Assembly: GCA_003485905.1 (NCBI GenBank)
Contig: DNHK01000399.1
Coordinates: 1-15,173, forward strand
Reading direction: 5' to 3'
DNA from: Gammaproteobacteria bacterium
GTDB lineage: Bacteria > Pseudomonadota > Gammaproteobacteria > Arenicellales > Arenicellaceae
Length of the DNA stretch: 15,173 nt
The notes under the pieces were generated by a model. That model had not been told where the DNA came from. It did no database searches and saw only the letters and a program-made list of their open reading frames with translations. Position 1 is the stretch's first letter; the number at the start of each line of letters is the position of its first letter. This document shows, in pieces, positions 7,050 through 15,173 of this stretch. The position numbers were made by a program, and so were the translations under genes.

Positions 7050-8225
7050 CTAAGCTGCGGCTCGAGTTTCTAACATCGCAACCGCCGGCAGTATTTTGCC
7101 TTCCAAGAACTCAAGGAACGCCCCGCCACCGGTTGAGATATACGAAATGTCCTCAATCACGCCAAACTGGTCAACAGCGGCGAGAGTATCTCCGCCGCCA
7201 GCGATCGAAAAGGCACTGCTCCTTGCCACTGCAGTCGCCAAATCTTTAGTACCCCGTGAAAACTGGGGAAACTCAAAAACTCCAATCGGGCCATTCCAAA
7301 CAATAGTTCCTGCGCCAGCAATTATGCTATCGAGTGCTAGCGAGCTTTGAGGGCCAATATCAAAGATCATCTCATCAGCTTGTACTTCATTGACCGTTTT
7401 TAGAACGGCCTCGGTAGACTCTGAATACTGTTTACCACAGACAACATCTACGGGAACCGGTATTGCCGCACCACGAGACTTCATTAGCTCTGTTAGCGCC
7501 CTTGCCTCCTCTACTAACTCTTCTTCGTATAAAGATTTACCCACCGGGTATCCCGCCGCCGCAATAAACGTATTTGCAATGCCGCCACCGACAATAAGTT
7601 GATCAACAAACTTTGCCAAACTTCGTAAAACGGACAATTTGGTCGAAACTTTAGACCCGCCGACAATCGCCACCAAAGGTCGTTTGGGGTTATCCATCGA
7701 GCGCACCAGGGCGTCTAATTCAGCCGCTAACAACGGGCCGGCACATGCTTGCTGGGCATATAAACCTACGCCATGTGTTGATGCCTGGGCGCGATGAGCG
7801 GTACCAAAAGCATCCATAACATATAAGTCACATAGCGCGGCATACTGTCGGGCCAATTTCTCATCATCAGATTTTTCACCCTCCCAAAACCGCACATTCT
7901 CCAACAACCTAATTCCACTTTTGATCGGCTGTAGTATTTTTGGATGTGAACTCTCTAGCATTACCTTTTCGTTTAAAGCGGCCGACAAATGGTCTGCAAT
8001 TGGTTGCAAACTTAAGGCTGGGTCGACTTGACCTTCAACAGGACGGCCTAAATGGGACATTATCGTTACGCTGGCTGCATTTTTTATGGCACGGCGCAAG
8101 GTCGGCAATGATGCATCTATACGCTTACTACTAGTAATATTACCGTCAACTAGCGGGACATTGAGGTCCTGACGAATGAGTACTCGTTTGCCAGCAAGGT
8201 CAATATTGTCAAATGTATTTATCAT
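7050..8225 (-). CDS. pgk: Phosphoglycerate kinase
   Basis: Catalyses the reversible transfer of phosphate between 1,3-bisphosphoglycerate and ADP in glycolysis, or the reverse in gluconeogenesis and the Calvin cycle. It is cytoplasmic and monomeric. The 391-residue length is typical for bacteria. The N-terminal 3-phosphoglycerate-binding half shows [16 protein letters not shown] and [12 protein letters not shown]. The C-terminal nucleotide-binding half shows [19 protein letters not shown] and the GGGDTLAAV loop. The ATG at 8225 is only 9 bp after the tkt stop, with AGAGG immediately against the ATG, an unusually short spacing. Translation is therefore likely coupled to tkt. The gene lies directly between tkt and pyk, with no gap or epd gene next to it. 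Confidence 0.98.
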   Translation of the reverse strand: MINTFDNIDLAGKRVLIRQDLNVPLVDGNITSSKRIDASLPTLRRAIKNAASVTIMSHLGRPVEGQVDPALSLQPIADHLSAALNEKVMLESSHPKILQPIKSGIRLLENVRFWEGEKSDDEKLARQYAALCDLYVMDAFGTAHRAQASTHGVGLYAQQACAGPLLAAELDALVRSMDNPKRPLVAIVGGSKVSTKLSVLRSLAKFVDQLIVGGGIANTFIAAAGYPVGKSLYEEELVEEARALTELMKSRGAAIPVPVDVVCGKQYSESTEAVLKTVNEVQADEMIFDIGPQSSLALDSIIAGAGTIVWNGPIGVFEFPQFSRGTKDLATAVARSSAFSIAGGGDTLAAVDQFGVIEDISYISTGGGAFLEFLEGKILPAVAMLETRAAA

Positions 8226-8234
8226 CCTCTAATG

Positions 8235-10241
8235 CTACCCAAGTAATCGCTTACTCTGGGCTAGCACATTGTCGACAGTGAATCCAAAATGCTCAAACAA
8301 TTTAGACGCTGGCGCCGATTCCCCAAAACTATCCATGCCTATAACAGCGCCGTTTAAGCCAACATATTTATACCAATAGTCAGTTGAACCTGCTTCGATT
8401 GCCAATCGTCGATCGCAGGATGCTGGTAACACTGATTCACGATAGGCAGCATCTTGCCGGTCAAACTCTGTTGTTGACGGCATAGATACTAAACGAACCC
8501 GTACGCCGCTTTCGGTTAATTGTTCATTCGCTAACTGGGCAATCCCAACTTCAGAGCCACTGGCAATAATTATTAACTCAGGTAAACCCTCACAATCTGA
8601 AAGCACATAACCGCCCTTCTCGATATTCACCAGATCAATATTATCTCTATTCATATGCGGTAGAGTTTGCCGCGAATACACCATACTTACAGGACTGTCC
8701 TGTGACTCGCAGGCGAATTTCCAAGCCACCGCAGACTCAACAGCATCGCAGGGCCTCCAAACGGAATGATTTGGAATTAGGCGTAGACTCGCCAGATGCT
8801 CGATCGGTTGATGCGTTGGACCATCTTCTCCAAGACCAATTGAATCATGAGTAAACACAAATAAACTTGGTTGCTTCATAAGCGCGGCCATTCGAATCGC
8901 ATTGCGCGCATAATCCGAAAACACTAAAAATGTTCCAGCATACGGCTTGAATCCATCATGCAACGATATTCCATTCATTATCGCCGCCATAGCAAATTCA
9001 CGAACCCCATAATTAATATAATTGCCGCTAGCATCCTCATCGGAAATTGTTTTCGAGCCTCTCCAAACAGTATTATTTGAACCAGTCAAATCGGCAGAAC
9101 CGCCAATTAGCTCCGGCAGCAAACCAGCGTAGTATTCAAGTGCCCGCTGCGATGACTTACGTGTCGCAAGTGTCGGTCCTTCTTGTTGAGTCGCCTGAAT
9201 GAATGCCGTAGAAAGTTCTGCCCAGTCTTCGGGCATAGTACCCATCATGCGGCGTCGGTATTCCTCAGCCAACTCAGGGTGTTTACTTTGGTAATCCTCA
9301 AGCACCCCCTGCCATTGAGCTTCATCTTGCTGACCTTGCGCACAAGCGTTCCAATCTTTGTAAACCGCTTCTGGGATATCAAACGGTGCATGCGGCCAAT
9401 CAAGGCCTTCACGCACCAACTGAATCTCTTCATCACCTAATGGTGCGCCGTGACTGCCCGCAGTTCCCTGCTTGTTAGGCGCTCCGAAACCAATAGTCGT
9501 TCGACAACAAATCATACTGGGCTTACCGGTCTCAGCAACGGCAGATTGAATCGCCGCATTTATGGCCTCAGCATCGTGGCCATCGACGTCACGCAACACA
9601 TGCCAACCGTACGCCTCAAATCGTGCTGCAGTATCATCAGTAAACCAGCCGTCCACCGGCCCATCAATTGATATTTTGTTATCGTCCCAAATTGCTACCA
9701 ATTTACCTAAGCCAAGCGTCCCAGCCAGTGAGCAAGCTTCGTGAGATATTCCTTCCATTAAGCAACCATCACCCATAAACACCCAAGTTCGGTGATCCAC
9801 CAACGCAAGGCCAGGCTGATTAAATTGTGCCGCTAGTACCTTTTCTGCCAAAGCAAAACCCACCGCATTCGCGATACCCTGACCTAAAGGGCCTGTGGTG
9901 GTTTCAACCCCCGGGGTATAACCGTGCTCGGGATGGCCTGGTGTTCGAGACTCAAATTGTCGAAAGTTTTTTAAATCCTCTATGCTTAAATCGTAACCAG
10001 TCAAATGCAGCAAAGAATAGATGAGCATGGAACCGTGTCCATTAGAAAGCACAAATCGATCACGATTTTGCCAACCTGGGTTAGCCGGGTTATGTTTTAA
10101 GTGACCGGACCATAAAACCTGGGCAATATCCGCCATCCCCATCGGCGCACCGGGGTGTCCAGAATTTGCTTGCTGCACAGCGTCAGCACTTAGTATACGT
10201 ATCGCATTTGCCATCAAACGCGCATCAACTGTGGTCGTCAT
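8235..10241 (-). CDS. tkt: Transketolase
   Basis: A thiamine-diphosphate enzyme that moves two-carbon ketol units between sugar phosphates in the pentose-phosphate pathway and the Calvin cycle. It has 668 residues, close to E. coli TktA. N-terminal domain: SGHPGAPMG (H29), LSNGHGSML (H69), the ThDP/Mg signature GDGCLMEG (D158) through DDNKISIDG (N188), and AGSHGAPLG. Pyrimidine-binding domain: [11 protein letters not shown], with the Glu that activates ThDP, and [17 protein letters not shown]-terminal domain ends the protein. The ATG at 10241 is preceded by GGAG at 8 nt. It is the first gene of the tkt-pgk-pyk-fba cluster, behind a 193-bp upstream region with a candidate promoter, and the pgk start follows its stop by 9 bp. 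Identity is secure. Confidence 0.98.
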   Translation of the reverse strand: MTTTVDARLMANAIRILSADAVQQANSGHPGAPMGMADIAQVLWSGHLKHNPANPGWQNRDRFVLSNGHGSMLIYSLLHLTGYDLSIEDLKNFRQFESRTPGHPEHGYTPGVETTTGPLGQGIANAVGFALAEKVLAAQFNQPGLALVDHRTWVFMGDGCLMEGISHEACSLAGTLGLGKLVAIWDDNKISIDGPVDGWFTDDTAARFEAYGWHVLRDVDGHDAEAINAAIQSAVAETGKPSMICCRTTIGFGAPNKQGTAGSHGAPLGDEEIQLVREGLDWPHAPFDIPEAVYKDWNACAQGQQDEAQWQGVLEDYQSKHPELAEEYRRRMMGTMPEDWAELSTAFIQATQQEGPTLATRKSSQRALEYYAGLLPELIGGSADLTGSNNTVWRGSKTISDEDASGNYINYGVREFAMAAIMNGISLHDGFKPYAGTFLVFSDYARNAIRMAALMKQPSLFVFTHDSIGLGEDGPTHQPIEHLASLRLIPNHSVWRPCDAVESAVAWKFACESQDSPVSMVYSRQTLPHMNRDNIDLVNIEKGGYVLSDCEGLPELIIIASGSEVGIAQLANEQLTESGVRVRLVSMPSTTEFDRQDAAYRESVLPASCDRRLAIEAGSTDYWYKYVGLNGAVIGMDSFGESAPASKLFEHFGFTVDNVLAQSKRLLG

Positions 10242-10364
10242 TTAGTGACTCCGTTGGTGGAAGTTGGTTAGGAATATTCACGAGGACTATTTGTCAGCTT
10301 ATCGAGGTTAATCAGCTCAAAATACTGCCGATTTTGCTAGTCGAACTATATACAATGAAGTCAC

Positions 10365-10373
10365 TTTATAACA
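10365..10373 (-). promoter_or_regulatory. Candidate extended -10 promoter for the tkt cluster
   Basis: TGTTATAAA on the minus strand fits an extended -10 element (TGn plus TATAAA, 5 of 6 to consensus). The -35 region 17 bp further upstream (TTTTAG) is poor, as can be the case for extended -10 promoters. It would give a leader of about 115 nt before tkt. It lies in the 193-bp gap (10242-10434) after the CheW-like gene, where I see no convincing terminator. Confidence 0.3.
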
Positions 10374-10434
10374 GGCAAAACCACTATCTAAAAGATACAC
10401 AATTGGCCAAAGTGCAAATTACCCAACACCAGGA

Positions 10435-10899
10435 CTAGAGGGTTGGAAAAGTATCTAGCAAGGCACTAATATCCGGGATCACCGCGAGCCTTCCTTTTAC
10501 GTTAACCCCCATTACTGCAAAACGAATATCCAGATCCGTTGGAAGCTCCATTTCAACAGCGGCATCATCAATGGTAACTGTCTTGGGGTTTCCTTCACTC
10601 AATATAGCTAGCCTGGAGGCCTCGCCTCTTTCTGGCAAAGGGTTTAGTACTAATACCCGTTGGCCCTTCTTTTTTGAGTTCGCCACTCTAGCGCCTAGCA
10701 TTGCATCAAACGAGACCACCGGTACTGACACACCTCGCCATTCGACAAAACCCACAAACCAATCTGCCCCGGCTGGTTCGTGACTAATTTTTTTATTGTC
10801 AACTATCTCGTCGATTGCCACCCCCGGAAGCAGAACATTAATTTGACTACCCGGCACCATCACGCAATGCACACTGAGCGAATCCAATTGACCAATCAT
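10435..10899 (-). CDS. chpC: CheW-domain chemosensory adaptor (ChpC-like)
   Basis: This is a single CheW-like SH3-type domain protein of 154 residues. CheW proteins link chemoreceptors to CheA-type kinases. Visible family features are a hydrophobic strand pattern with LLPGVAIDEIV, the WFVGFVEWRGVSVPVVSFD segment that matches the conserved core of CheW, and a C-terminal strand/helix stretch. Its ATG overlaps the stop of the ChpA-like kinase by 4 bp (ATGA), with GGTGA 6 nt upstream. The two are therefore translationally coupled and very likely act together. In Pseudomonas the Chp cluster ends chpA-chpB-chpC; here no ChpB methylesterase gene lies between. The CheW fold is well supported. The ChpC name rests on position, and PilI-like function is possible. 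Confidence 0.85.
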   Translation of the reverse strand: MIGQLDSLSVHCVMVPGSQINVLLPGVAIDEIVDNKKISHEPAGADWFVGFVEWRGVSVPVVSFDAMLGARVANSKKKGQRVLVLNPLPERGEASRLAILSEGNPKTVTIDDAAVEMELPTDLDIRFAVMGVNVKGRLAVIPDISALLDTFPTL

Positions 10900-13800
10900 T
10901 CAACGTCACCGCTTAGTTGTTTAGGAATACGCGCTTGCAGCACGGCCCTTAGATCACCAATATCATAAGGCTTACCAAGAAAGTCACTGGCTCCCAAATC
11001 AAACGCCCGCTGACGATAATGCTCTAAAGTTCGAGAAGAAATTATTGCTACTGGGATATCCATATATTCCGCTTGGTTTGCCTTCCATTCAAGAAAGCCA
11101 AACCCGTCTAACCGAGGCATTTCCAAATCGAGTAAGATTAATGCTGGCCGCCGATCAGCGATCTGACGTTGCGCTTCAACGCCATCTCTAGCCATCACTG
11201 CCTCTATGCCCATGGCTGCCAAGTCGCGTTCAGCCGCTTTGCGCACAGTTAAGGAATCATCTACTACCAGCACAACGGGTGCATTACCATCAGCACTCAC
11301 GGTGGCATCAACATGTACTTCAGATTCGATATACGACAACCCTACAAAATTCACTACTAACGCCAATTCCCCATCATTCCCTGGAGTGGTACCCGAAAAC
11401 AAAGTTAATTGCTCTAAATGCCCTCCGAATGGTCGTAACATAACCTCTCTAGATTCACCGATTTGGTCGACGACAACAGCAATATTTTGAGTTCCACAAC
11501 GAACCATCAGAACAGGTAATGAGTCGTGGTCTTTACCCTTCCTTCGACCACCAAAATAATCTAGCAAATCAATTAACAAAAAGGGCTCACCATCGTGATC
11601 AATGCTAAATCGCTCTCCTGATCGAAGCCTTTTATAATCTTGGGCAGATAACTGCTTTACGCGTTCAATCGTATGCGCAGCAGCCGCATAATCACGCTTT
11701 CCTAGTCGAAAAAATAGAACTCTTGAGACTGCCAATGAAACTGGCACGCGCAATACAAAAGTTGTTCCTCCGCTGGATACCGGCTCGAGATCAATCGAAC
11801 CACCCAACACGTGCAACGCATGCTTTACTGCATCTAGGCCAACTCCTCGACCAGAAACAGCGGTGACTTCTGAGGCTGTCGAAAAGCCGCTACTGGTAAT
11901 AAATTGAATGACGTTCTGCGGAGTTACCATTTCGACCGATTCTACCAACTCAGCTTCTACTGCCCGTTGCGCTATTTCTTCAAAATTCAGTCCAGCTCCA
12001 TCATCACTAATCGCTATACGGACATCCCTACCGATATGCTCGCAATGCACTTTTATACTGGCCTCGATTGGCTTGCTGGCAGCTTTTCTCTTATTGGTAC
12101 TCTCGATACCATGATCCACGGCATTTCTAAGTAAATGTTCTAACGCAGGGCCAATAATATCCAGCACAGCGCGATCAATACCGATCTCTTGACCTGTGAT
12201 TTCAAACGCAACACGTTTTCCCAGCTGGCGACTAGTTTGCCGTACAACTTGACGCAATTGAGGCGCCAAATCAGCGAATGGTACTAATCGAATCGCCATC
12301 ACCTCTTGTTGCAACTCTGCTTGCGCAGAACCCTGACGTGCTAATGAGTCTTCAATTCTACCAGCTCTGCTATTTAACTCGGCTTCCAACCCCTTTAAAT
12401 CATCAATTTCCTCCAACATTGAACGTGTAGCTTGCTGCAGCCGCGAGTATCGATCCATTTCAAGAGGATCAAGCTTTCCAGCATTCGTCCCAGTATTTTC
12501 GACACCTGCATCAATCTGAGTTTCAACTTCAACGTTAAAATCGTCTAGCTGATCGGTCAAACTGATCAGTTTCTTCTGTTGCTGTTCCAATGTTTCCCGT
12601 AATCTAACTACATCTTCCTCAATCTGGGCGCGAGACACACTGCTACTCGAAATCACGTCTGACAACTTGTCGAGTACAATATAGTCAATATTTACACCAC
12701 CCTTACCCAGTGCAATATCCGCGACATCAGTGCCAAGTTCGGAATCAATATCGATCGATAGATTGGAAGTTGACGACAGGTCTGGATGTAATTCAAATTC
12801 ACCGAGTTTCAAATCATTCAAGGCCGCGGCTTCACTCAAAGCTCCGCGTAAGCTATCAAATGGCTCGAGCCGCTGCCCGCTTTCAATCCGTTTAACCGAA
12901 TCAACGAGCACGTCGTGTGTCTCTTCTAATAAATTTCGAAAAGTTTGCGCTGACGCAGCCGATAACTCCTCTCGGCTTTCCACAAAGCCTTCCGACAAAT
13001 GCACTAATTCCCCGACCTCGTCAAAACCTGCCATACGTGCACTACCCTTTAGAGTATGTAGTGCTCTTAACAGGCTATCCCGAACTATTTGCCATCGATC
13101 TACATCATGAATATCAGACAATTGTTCATTAATCGTTCGCAACACAATGTGGGCTTCATCACAAAACACACTCACCAATTCAGGGTCAATATGTCCCGCG
13201 TCCGCGGTAACTTTTGCATCAAGGTGCTGGTCCAGCCCATCGATACCAGCCTTCGCGGTAGCAACAGATAAATCTCGATTCTCCATGCGAACACAATATC
13301 GCTCAGCCACACCTTCGCTATCATCCAAGTCGTGGGTAATCAATTGCTTCAATACCTGAGGCCCCTCGGAAAGCAATTGGCCTACAGCGGAATCTGCGAA
13401 ATCGACGTCTTCATCGCGCAGAAAATTCTCTGAAACCAAACTTAGTCGGGCCACAACCAACTCACCCGAAGCGTTCGCCAAAGTTTTAAGCGACTGCCAA
13501 ACGCCCAGTGCTTTCGTTCGCGACCGCATTTGCGCCGGCCATCCACTAGCCGTCATTATTGATGCAAGAAAATCAAGTAAACCCTGCGCCTCTTCAATAA
13601 AAATATCGGACCCAGACGATGGCTGTGGAGAATCCAAAGAGGTCTTTGCCTCCACGGATTCCGCCTCCACCAAACCCGCCAGCTCAGCTAGAGTTTTTCC
13701 TACATCACTAGCAGCAGGGTCCGCTGCCGTTTCTGCCACTGGAAGCGACTGAATCAGTGCACTATATGCGCGCTGATGTTCCGCCTCCCTGGATAACGCA

Positions 13801-15173
13801 AGCGCTTGAATTGCACTCTTGCCAGACACCTCGTTAACCATCTGACGTAGATCGCCCAGCAGCACTTTCAATGCCTCTACTCCGACCACCGGTAGCGCTA
13901 CCTTACTATCATAGTGATAGGCGATATAGTCATCCACGTCAGAAAACAATTTACCTATCGAAGTGAGACCCAAGGTCCTAAAGTTGCCCAACAGGGTATG
14001 AATCGCCAAACGTAATTTTTGGCTTACCGAGCGATCATCAGTAGCCATCCATTGTTCGATTTCATTAACATGTTTCGACGCTTCTCGGGCAAATACTTGC
14101 CGCAACTCTTCATCACCTCGAGCAGCGATAGATTGCCCTGATTCACCTTTATCACCGGCCAATAAAATTTCATGTAAATCATCCGCCTGACGATGCCAGT
14201 CAACAAGATCCACATTAGATTCTTCTATATAGTTTGTATTGTGTAATTGGCCAAGTTGTTTGCTAATGGCAGCTAAAAATTTCAGTAATTCAGATGACGG
14301 GGCTTGGGCAGCATCAAGCACGATATTGCAAAGAGATTCCGCTATCCAACCCAGCTCACCAGTTGCCTGCAAGCCTGCGGTTCGGCCGCTACCTTTAATG
14401 GTATGCATTAGCCGCCGAAAATGTTCTAGCGCTTCTGCCTTCGAAGGTGTTTGTACCACCTGCAATAAATACTTGTTTGCGCTTGGCAATACTTCATTCA
14501 TCTCTTCAACAAAAACTGCTCTAAGCTCGTCCTCAGTTGAAATAAAGCTGGACTCATCATCGGTGGTATTCAAATCAAAATTGAGATTGATTTCACCCTC
14601 ATCCAAATCATCATGAATTCGTATTTCGCTAGACGCAGGTTGCTGCTCAGAGCTAGCCAAATCTACTCGTTGGACGTAAAGCTCAATGATCTGCTCCGCC
14701 ACCTTCGCCATGGATGCTTTAAGCATCGCAACCACTTCCGGAGCAAGCAACCCAGGATCACTTTCAACCACATCCAACAAGCCTTGAACTTCAGTCACGA
14801 GGTTAGTTGCGCGTGTTAAACCACAAGTGGCCGACAACGCGTGCATATCTCTTAGATCTCCCCGCAAGGCGGTCAACGACTCCAGCACAGCCGGTTCATG
14901 TAGCCAGCGCTGTAAATTATGAGTAGATCGTTCAATAAGTTCTTCTACGTCATCTTGAGAGACCTCCTTCCCGGATGCTCTCTCAAGGTCTCCTAACGAC
15001 CGTTCAATAAGCTCATCAAGTCCACCGCGCCCGGATTTTAGTGCCCCAACATACGCATCAATCGCACCGACTACGACTGCCAAAGCTTCCAATACCGGAG
15101 TTGTTGGCGCTAACTTCCTTGCAAATATAGCCCGAGCAGAATCTGCAGCTCTAGTAAGCAAAAGTGAAGCGCG
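10896..15173 (-). CDS. chpA: ChpA-type hybrid chemosensory histidine kinase, 5' end outside the window
   Basis: The frame runs open into the right edge (1425 residues seen). A TTG at 15161 lies inside it and is not a believable start. ChpA kinases control type IV pilus twitching and cAMP signalling. Counting from the first in-window codon, the order is: a degenerate Hpt-like module (about 85-170), a canonical Hpt with HTIKGSGRTAG (H257), an Hpt-like module with HTLLGNFRTLG (H392), one without the His motif (about 520-615), and a canonical Hpt with HTLKGSARMAG (H706). A coiled dimerisation region (about 840-960) follows, then a HATPase with NAVDHGIE (N1017), DDGAG and GRGVGLDAV, a CheW-like domain (about 1145-1285), and a receiver (about 1295-1425) with DD (1305-1306), phospho-acceptor D1349 in LLDLEMPR, and K1401. 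Size, repeated Hpt modules and terminal receiver fit ChpA and exclude an ordinary CheA. Confidence 0.92.
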   Translation of the reverse strand, partial: RASLLLTRAADSARAIFARKLAPTTPVLEALAVVVGAIDAYVGALKSGRGGLDELIERSLGDLERASGKEVSQDDVEELIERSTHNLQRWLHEPAVLESLTALRGDLRDMHALSATCGLTRATNLVTEVQGLLDVVESDPGLLAPEVVAMLKASMAKVAEQIIELYVQRVDLASSEQQPASSEIRIHDDLDEGEINLNFDLNTTDDESSFISTEDELRAVFVEEMNEVLPSANKYLLQVVQTPSKAEALEHFRRLMHTIKGSGRTAGLQATGELGWIAESLCNIVLDAAQAPSSELLKFLAAISKQLGQLHNTNYIEESNVDLVDWHRQADDLHEILLAGDKGESGQSIAARGDEELRQVFAREASKHVNEIEQWMATDDRSVSQKLRLAIHTLLGNFRTLGLTSIGKLFSDVDDYIAYHYDSKVALPVVGVEALKVLLGDLRQMVNEVSGKSAIQALALSREAEHQRAYSALIQSLPVAETAADPAASDVGKTLAELAGLVEAESVEAKTSLDSPQPSSGSDIFIEEAQGLLDFLASIMTASGWPAQMRSRTKALGVWQSLKTLANASGELVVARLSLVSENFLRDEDVDFADSAVGQLLSEGPQVLKQLITHDLDDSEGVAERYCVRMENRDLSVATAKAGIDGLDQHLDAKVTADAGHIDPELVSVFCDEAHIVLRTINEQLSDIHDVDRWQIVRDSLLRALHTLKGSARMAGFDEVGELVHLSEGFVESREELSAASAQTFRNLLEETHDVLVDSVKRIESGQRLEPFDSLRGALSEAAALNDLKLGEFELHPDLSSTSNLSIDIDSELGTDVADIALGKGGVNIDYIVLDKLSDVISSSSVSRAQIEEDVVRLRETLEQQQKKLISLTDQLDDFNVEVETQIDAGVENTGTNAGKLDPLEMDRYSRLQQATRSMLEEIDDLKGLEAELNSRAGRIEDSLARQGSAQAELQQEVMAIRLVPFADLAPQLRQVVRQTSRQLGKRVAFEITGQEIGIDRAVLDIIGPALEHLLRNAVDHGIESTNKRKAASKPIEASIKVHCEHIGRDVRIAISDDGAGLNFEEIAQRAVEAELVESVEMVTPQNVIQFITSSGFSTASEVTAVSGRGVGLDAVKHALHVLGGSIDLEPVSSGGTTFVLRVPVSLAVSRVLFFRLGKRDYAAAAHTIERVKQLSAQDYKRLRSGERFSIDHDGEPFLLIDLLDYFGGRRKGKDHDSLPVLMVRCGTQNIAVVVDQIGESREVMLRPFGGHLEQLTLFSGTTPGNDGELALVVNFVGLSYIESEVHVDATVSADGNAPVVLVVDDSLTVRKAAERDLAAMGIEAVMARDGVEAQRQIADRRPALILLDLEMPRLDGFGFLEWKANQAEYMDIPVAIISSRTLEHYRQRAFDLGASDFLGKPYDIGDLRAVLQARIPKQLSGDVE

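Noticed and set aside
9245..9436. Minus-strand small frame inside tkt
   Set aside because: It overlaps the transketolase gene in another frame, with no ribosome binding site or recognisable product.
10242..10434. Terminator for the chp operon between the CheW-like gene and tkt
   Set aside because: I could find no GC-rich stem followed by a T-run on the minus strand. Read-through from chpC into tkt cannot be excluded.
15161..15161. TTG at 15161 as the start of the ChpA-like protein
   Set aside because: The frame stays open upstream to the window edge, no ribosome binding site is visible, and ChpA proteins are much longer. The gene is 5'-truncated by the window.
1..15173. Mobile elements, CRISPR arrays, tRNA or rRNA genes, phage genes
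   Set aside because: I saw no transposase or integrase motifs, no regularly spaced repeats and no tRNA-like cloverleaf. The gene content is core-type throughout.

Overview
The window reads as a chromosomal segment of a Gram-negative gammaproteobacterium of moderate, slightly AT-leaning base composition, probably marine or aquatic. The reasons are a Chp/Pil-type chemosensory kinase, a DsbB-type periplasmic oxidase, a YcgN protein close to the enterobacterial form, and a secreted subtilisin with a beta-rich C-terminal part. I cannot name the genus. Every gene I can support lies on the minus strand, so transcription runs from the right edge to the left edge.

Region 1 (15173 to 10435): the C-terminal 1425 residues of a giant ChpA-type hybrid histidine kinase, whose 5' end lies outside the window. 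It carries several Hpt-like modules, a HATPase core, a CheW-like domain and a terminal receiver. A small CheW-domain protein (ChpC-like) follows and overlaps it by 4 bp. Together they form the end of a type IV pilus/twitching signalling operon.

Region 2 (10241 to 4160): a central-carbon cluster, transketolase (tkt), phosphoglycerate kinase (pgk), pyruvate kinase (pyk) and class II fructose-bisphosphate aldolase of the Calvin-cycle subtype (fba). They act on neighbouring steps of lower glycolysis/gluconeogenesis and the pentose-phosphate or Calvin pathway. The glyceraldehyde-3-phosphate dehydrogenase gene (gap/epd), often found between tkt and pgk in proteobacteria, is absent: only 9 bp separate those two genes. 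tkt has a 193-bp upstream region with a plausible extended -10 promoter. pyk and fba have 108-bp and 268-bp leaders and may also have their own promoters.

Region 3 (4126 to 2455): three small housekeeping genes, a family 6 (hypoxanthine/deoxyinosine) DNA glycosylase, a YcgN/UPF0260 cysteine-cluster protein and DsbB. The first two are tightly packed behind fba.

Region 4 (2454 to 1): a 325-bp non-coding leader with a candidate promoter, a possible hairpin and a doubtful 42-codon reading frame. It is followed by the first 709 codons of a secreted S8 (subtilisin) serine protease with a glycine-rich linker and a beta-strand-rich, outer-membrane-like C-terminal region cut by the left edge.

I see no tRNA, rRNA, CRISPR array, transposase, integrase or attachment site. 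The window is mostly ordinary core genome. The least explained parts are the S8 protease and its leader, the missing gap gene, and the mix of canonical and degenerate Hpt modules in ChpA.
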